From CAYWJT01 sp964458655 (GTDB lineage Bacteria > Acidobacteriota > Aminicenantia > Aminicenantales > Saccharicenantaceae): a stretch of DNA of 26,193 bases. The stretch is taken from the NCBI GenBank assembly GCA_964458655.1, contig CAYWJT010000040.1:1-26193 (forward strand), written 5' to 3'. The notes below the pieces were generated by a model. The model had not been told where the DNA came from and searched no databases. It was given only the letters and a program-made list of their open reading frames with translations. Position numbers and translations under genes: made by a program. Positions 22,347 through 26,193 of the stretch are shown here, one piece after another; within the stretch, counting starts at the first letter, position 1; every line of letters begins with the position of its first letter.

Positions 22347-24806
22347 ATGAGAAGCAAAAGGCTATTAATGCTGTGGATGGGGATAATATTCCTTGTGCCC
22401 TCAGTTCTCGGAGAGGATGCGGTTAGGATTTTTGCCGATGAGGGCTACCCGTATAATGCCCGGCATGTGGATATTTCCTCCAATGGAAGAATAGTGTTGG
22501 CGGGAACCGAGAATGAAATCATGTTTTGGGATGTAAAAGAAGCCAGGCTCATCCAGAAGGCCGGTATCGCCTCGGCCGAGATAGCAGGCGCGTTCATATT
22601 ACCGGACAGTGAACATTTCGTCACCCTGGAGGGAAAGGGCAACATCGCCGTCTGGGAGATAAGAACCGGAAAGCAGATAAGGTCATGGAATACATTGCGT
22701 CGTTTCTATTGGGACCCCGATGAATCCCATGTCAAATTGACCGGTTATCATTATCTAATAATAGATGACGGCCCATTAGACAAGTTGATCCTGGATATAA
22801 AATCGTTGACTTTGTTCTCCGTTCACATAGAAAGCGAAATCGGCGGCAAAAAGAGCATTATGCTCACCGACCTGGACACTCATCGACTCCTGTCCGAAAT
22901 CGACATCACCGAATTGGTGAATGACCCATATTTGGGAGTAGGCATTCGTTCGTTGAAAGATACCGGTCAGCCCCCTGTTCTGCACACGTTGGACAGCTCA
23001 GCCCTTCACTATTCTGATGATGAGGGCACATTGGTATTGTTCGGTCGGCTCGCTGGCGGTGGCTCGGATAACTGGGGATACTACGGGGTCAATCTCAAGA
23101 AGAATATAGTGAGCGATGCAATACGAGGTGTCGGTCCATTGCTAAGGTACTTGCCCGACAAACCCTGGATGTTGGTGGCAAATGCGCTGCCGGGCGATTA
23201 TAACGGCCTTGTGGAATTACGAGATAGGAATTTCGGAATTAAAGTGATAGAAAGAAATCATGAAATAAAAAGAGCTAATGCGAGCATCAGCTTTGACGGG
23301 CGGTTCATTTTCACTAAAGGCGGCGATAGGATCGATATTTTTTCGTCAGGGTCTTTGGAGAAGATCGGGCGGGTTAACCTTGACCCTCGTGAAACCGTTG
23401 TTTCCCGCCTCGGTTTCAACGGTCAGTATCTCATTTATGCCGGCACTAGAAACGGCGTGACAATTTTGGATGTTAAAACCGGGAAAAGAATGGGCGGCAT
23501 CAGGCTGCCGCAGTCATATGCCGCCAAACTATTCAATGACCGGTTATTGACCATGAACGTTTCGGGCGACCGCATTTTTGTCTGGGATATCGTCAGCGGT
23601 TCTCTTATGGGGGCGTCAGAAAAAGCGGACTTATTGACCGCCAGCAAAGAGTGGGACGTTCCGAAGGAATCTTATGATAGCGAAGGCAAACTAATCATCA
23701 CGGATGAAGCCCGGTCGGTTGATGGCAGGCTGACCGCCGATGTGACCGAATGGGGGGTAAAGCTCATAGACAGCAAAACAAATAAGGAGCTGGCCCGGCT
23801 TATTGTCTTTGCGGACAGAGAATGGCTTGCTTTAACCCCGGGGGGATTTTACAACTGCTCGGCCAATGGAGATAAATACCTTTATGTGGATACCGGAAAT
23901 GGTATTGTCCGGGCCAGAGAGTATTATGGGCTGCGCAATTTCCGGAACCGCTTTTTCCGTCCCGATCTGGTGAGGCTTTCCCTGTCTGGAAAAAGCATTT
24001 CAGATGAGACGGGAGCAGCCTATAGGGACTTAAAGCCTATGCCGGTGATAGAGATTGGTGAAGATAGAATTAAGCCTGAGTACAAGAGGTTATTTCACTA
24101 CGCTTTGGGGCTCGTAACGACAGCCAGGTCTCGCCAGCAGTTGAAAGAGGCAGTCAAGGAATTTCAGGAATTATCAATGTCAGCTCCGGATTGGCCGGAT
24201 ATATATTACGATGCGGGGTTGGTTTGCGAGATGCTTGAATGGTATGACCAGGCTGCCATGTTTTTAAAGAGGTATCTTGACCTTTCTCCAGCTGCTCCTG
24301 ATGCTGAAGAAGTAAGAGCAATGATAAACAGGAATATACAAAACCAGAATAGATTAGAAGAGGCAAAAAAACGTATGACAAACTCGCGTTCCTGGCAACT
24401 GGTCGGACTCGTCCCACCGGTTCCTTTCAGTTCGGAGTCAGAGATAAACACCATATTTGCTATAAGAGATGGAAAGATGTGGGCGAAAAATCCCCTAATG
24501 AAATATTCCCCAATCGTAAAATCCAGGATGCGTGAATGGGTCCAGGTTGAATTTGATGGAAGATCCTTTAGGTATTTTTATGAATCCGCAGCCAAGACAA
24601 TCAACGGAGAAGTACTGATCATCCCAGAGTCAGTCAGCGGTGAAATTGTATTTACTGATGGCGGCATAATGATTAAGCAGCAGCTTCGCACTGCTCTTTT
24701 CCGCCCGGCCGAAGCCGATTGGAATAGATGGGAAAAGACCCGCTCTTCTGATGCCCTTGATGACCTTTTCGTCCCCACGGCTGAGGTGACCCATATCCTT
24801 AGATAA
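22347..24806 (+). CDS. Exported WD40-like protein with WD40-caspase-type linker, TPR-like helices and a novel C-terminal domain
   Basis: 819 aa. An in-frame TTG exists at 22329, but GGAGG (22333-22337) is 9 bases before ATG 22347. Signal peptide to about residue 22 (PSVLG then EDAV). Residues about 30-470 form WD40/propeller-type repeats, with units such as DISSNGRIVLAGTENEIMFW and NVSGDRIFVWDIVSGSLMG. Residues about 490-550 carry REWLALTPGGFYNCSANGDK and FRNRFFRPDLVRLSLSGK. That pattern normally joins WD40 repeats to a caspase-like (C14) domain in bacterial proteins. No caspase His/Cys dyad follows. Instead there are TPR-like helices (about 598-655: QLKEAVKEFQELSMSAPDWP, YYDAGLVCEMLEWYDQAAMF) and a C-terminal domain of about 140 residues that I do not recognise. 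The gene is AT-richer than the flanks and lies 122 bp after the FecR gene. Confidence 0.75.
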   Translation: MRSKRLLMLWMGIIFLVPSVLGEDAVRIFADEGYPYNARHVDISSNGRIVLAGTENEIMFWDVKEARLIQKAGIASAEIAGAFILPDSEHFVTLEGKGNIAVWEIRTGKQIRSWNTLRRFYWDPDESHVKLTGYHYLIIDDGPLDKLILDIKSLTLFSVHIESEIGGKKSIMLTDLDTHRLLSEIDITELVNDPYLGVGIRSLKDTGQPPVLHTLDSSALHYSDDEGTLVLFGRLAGGGSDNWGYYGVNLKKNIVSDAIRGVGPLLRYLPDKPWMLVANALPGDYNGLVELRDRNFGIKVIERNHEIKRANASISFDGRFIFTKGGDRIDIFSSGSLEKIGRVNLDPRETVVSRLGFNGQYLIYAGTRNGVTILDVKTGKRMGGIRLPQSYAAKLFNDRLLTMNVSGDRIFVWDIVSGSLMGASEKADLLTASKEWDVPKESYDSEGKLIITDEARSVDGRLTADVTEWGVKLIDSKTNKELARLIVFADREWLALTPGGFYNCSANGDKYLYVDTGNGIVRAREYYGLRNFRNRFFRPDLVRLSLSGKSISDETGAAYRDLKPMPVIEIGEDRIKPEYKRLFHYALGLVTTARSRQQLKEAVKEFQELSMSAPDWPDIYYDAGLVCEMLEWYDQAAMFLKRYLDLSPAAPDAEEVRAMINRNIQNQNRLEEAKKRMTNSRSWQLVGLVPPVPFSSESEINTIFAIRDGKMWAKNPLMKYSPIVKSRMREWVQVEFDGRSFRYFYESAAKTINGEVLIIPESVSGEIVFTDGGIMIKQQLRTALFRPAEADWNRWEKTRSSDALDDLFVPTAEVTHILR

Positions 24807-24831
24807 AACCGACTTAAAGGAGACATCTGCA

Positions 24832-25824
24832 GTGGCAAATAAAACATGTCGGCAAATATTATGTTTTGTCTTTGCAACGATATGCACAATTTCGGGATAT
24901 CCCCAGGATCCTCCAATGCCTGCCGGGCAGGAGTGTGAGGGAACCCAAATAAAGACTGACGATGGGATGGTTTTTGTTCGCAAAGGAGAATTCAAGCCGG
25001 TTAGGATAGACGGTAAGTGGTACATTTGCTCAGGCTGTAACGGCTGCGTCGAACAAGCAGTGGCTGACCCGTCTTCTGGCCCTCCAGGCGGTGTTGGTGC
25101 TGGGGAAATAATGCAGAAGGAGACGATTGATAAGTATGATTCTTGGGCGCGGAAACACGGTTTTCCCGATTTTCAGGCGTATTTCAATGAGAAGCGTCAA
25201 GTGATGCAACATTATCGCCTGGAATCATGGAGCGTCGAGAGGGAAAACAGGAAACTGATTGAAGCCCAGGCTGGGGACCTCTACACCAGACTAAAGAAAT
25301 TATCTTCTCAAATGGAAACGGCCGAAGCGATGACCGAGGTGGTTTCAACCGCCGACTGGGGAATCAGGGCGATTAGAGCCTCAGACCTGGAGACCGCCAG
25401 GAAATGGGCGGGCTATTTTTTTGATACTGAAGCCGCGGCCGCCAAAACGAGCAATTATCTTTTTTCAGGCGAGGGTGACTTATCGCAGGCTTTGAAAGAA
25501 CTCAAAGAACTGGTTCCGGTCTGCTTGCAGATTCATGAAAAAATGACCGCGGCCAACGAAAAAAGGACTATTCTTGAGCAAAAATCATTCGATATCAAGG
25601 CTAAAAAGGACACGCTGAAAGATGCATTCTCCAAATCGAAAGATGAAAACATGAAGGAAGAATTGAAACAAAAGATAGCAAAACTGGAGAACGAGGAATC
25701 GGACTTATTAAAAGAGGCCCAACAGGTCGATCAAGAGGCCTCTGAAATGATAAAAAAGGCCGAGGGTTATGTCGGCAAGGTGGAGAAGATAGAAAAATTG
25801 CTGAGCTCCCAAGGCGAAAAATAG
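24832..25824 (+). CDS. Exported Cys-motif and coiled-coil protein of unknown function
   Basis: 330 aa, not recognised. The start is a GTG at 24832, chosen because AAAGGAG (24816-24822) lies 9 bases upstream and a signal peptide follows (MANKTCRQILCFVFATICTI, cleavage near SGYPQ). The N-terminal part has a short beta unit IKTDDGMVFVRKGEFKPVRI then WYICSGCNGC with Cys66, Cys69 and Cys72 (CX2CX2C), a possible metal or disulfide site. A Pro/Gly-rich spacer (about 79-92) leads to a helical region, and residues about 235-330 form a strong Lys/Glu coiled coil. No membrane segment besides the signal. It follows the WD40-like gene by 25 bp, so co-transcription is very likely, and it shares that segment's AT-richer composition. 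The GH38 gene starts 24 bp later. Confidence 0.68.
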   Translation: MANKTCRQILCFVFATICTISGYPQDPPMPAGQECEGTQIKTDDGMVFVRKGEFKPVRIDGKWYICSGCNGCVEQAVADPSSGPPGGVGAGEIMQKETIDKYDSWARKHGFPDFQAYFNEKRQVMQHYRLESWSVERENRKLIEAQAGDLYTRLKKLSSQMETAEAMTEVVSTADWGIRAIRASDLETARKWAGYFFDTEAAAAKTSNYLFSGEGDLSQALKELKELVPVCLQIHEKMTAANEKRTILEQKSFDIKAKKDTLKDAFSKSKDENMKEELKQKIAKLENEESDLLKEAQQVDQEASEMIKKAEGYVGKVEKIEKLLSSQGEK

Positions 25825-25848
25825 AAATACCCGCATATGAGGTCGATC

Positions 25849-26193
25849 ATGAAAACAGCGACGCGTTATGTCGCGGTAATCCTCTCGGCTTGCCTAATAG
25901 TTGCGGCTGTAGCCGCGGTTCGGGCAGACGGGCGGCCGCAGTCCGAACGGAAGCCTTCCGTAACACCGGTCCCGCCGCGCAGCCTGACGGCCCACCTCAT
26001 CGGCCATGCCCATATCGACCTGAGCTGGCTGTGGAGGTGGGAGGAAACGGTGGCCGACATAGCCGTCCACACTTTCGAGGGCACGCTGGCCCAGATGGAC
26101 AGGATGCCCGGGCTGACCTTCGCCCAGAGCCAGGCCGCGATATACGAAGCCGTGGAAAAGGAATTCCCCGACCTCTTCCGCCGCATCAGCCGC
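25849..26193 (+). CDS. Exported GH38-family alpha-mannosidase (3' partial)
   Basis: The frame is open to the window end, giving 115 residues of a protein probably near 800-1000 aa. ATG 25849 follows GAGG by 6 bases; ATG 25837 is in frame but lacks one. A signal peptide covers about residues 1-27 (VILSACLIVAAVAAVRA). The first catalytic-domain block of GH38 is unmistakable: LIGHAHIDLSWLWRWEE, where His55 and Asp57 should be zinc ligands, followed by FEGTLAQMDRMPGLTFAQSQAAIYE. The family removes alpha-linked mannose from glycans with retention. The GC-rich composition returns here, so it belongs to the host background rather than the AT-richer segment, despite being only 24 bp from it. Confidence 0.88.
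   Translation, partial: MKTATRYVAVILSACLIVAAVAAVRADGRPQSERKPSVTPVPPRSLTAHLIGHAHIDLSWLWRWEETVADIAVHTFEGTLAQMDRMPGLTFAQSQAAIYEAVEKEFPDLFRRISR

Noticed and set aside
1..26193. CRISPR array, transposase, integrase or prophage genes
   Set aside because: No regularly spaced repeats and no recombinase motifs were seen on either strand, and nothing is inserted at the 3' end of the tRNA gene.

Overview
The window is 26.2 kb of GC-rich bacterial chromosome with 24 genes I can support with fair confidence, one tRNA gene and one doubtful micro-ORF. Two genes are cut by the window edges. An RND pump with a TolC-type partner, lipoprotein-like signals and many exported proteins indicate a Gram-negative (diderm) cell. 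The mix of M28 peptidase, GH28 and GH38 enzymes, a mobB-thiF cluster and GC-rich compact genes would fit an Acidobacteriota/Aminicenantes-type heterotroph. That placement is inference only; no marker gene here settles it.

Layout. 1-5577 (+): a three-gene tripartite RND efflux operon (TolC-like outer-membrane protein, adaptor, CusA/CzcA-like pump) whose pump has lost the usual proton-relay aspartates. 5692-7263 (+): an exported M28 zinc peptidase. 8950-7355 (-): mobB, a ThiF-like adenylyltransferase and ppnP, overlapping head to tail. 9166-10548 (+): an APC amino-acid permease, convergent with an HD-domain hydrolase (11103-10558). 12665-11172 and 13890-12775 (-): a GH28-like beta-helix enzyme and a PQQ-type propeller lipoprotein that carries a 39-bp in-frame palindromic insert. 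13985-14197 (+): a 70-aa protein. 15577-14222 (-): RarA. 16484-15756 and 16950-16516 (-): a DUF1624 membrane protein and a small exported protein. 17089-17632 (+): a MerR-type regulator and tRNA-Pro(GGG). 17889-19074 (+): a cupin and SurE, with SurE overlapping DedA (19657-19004, -) tail to tail by 71 bp. 19821-20834 (+): a PflX-like radical SAM protein.

20835-21171 is a 337-bp non-coding stretch with a REP-like inverted repeat and a perfect 14-bp palindrome. It opens a compositionally different segment, 21172-25824. A sampled 60-base line there (21301-21360) has 24 G+C, against 44 in a sampled line of the permease gene. The segment carries three co-directional genes for exported proteins: a coiled-coil/FecR protein, a WD40-like protein that keeps the linker typical of WD40-caspase proteins but has TPR-like helices instead of a caspase, and a Cys-motif/coiled-coil protein. 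I recognise no described system made of these three, so it is the best candidate here for something undescribed. GC-rich sequence resumes at 25849 with the start of an exported GH38 alpha-mannosidase.

Regulation. The motif TGCTATAAT (or TGCTAAAAT) lies just upstream of the tRNA, rarA, the propeller gene and the radical SAM gene, which suggests extended -10 promoters. TTGACA/TATAAT-like pairs precede several other genes. I see no clear intrinsic terminators.
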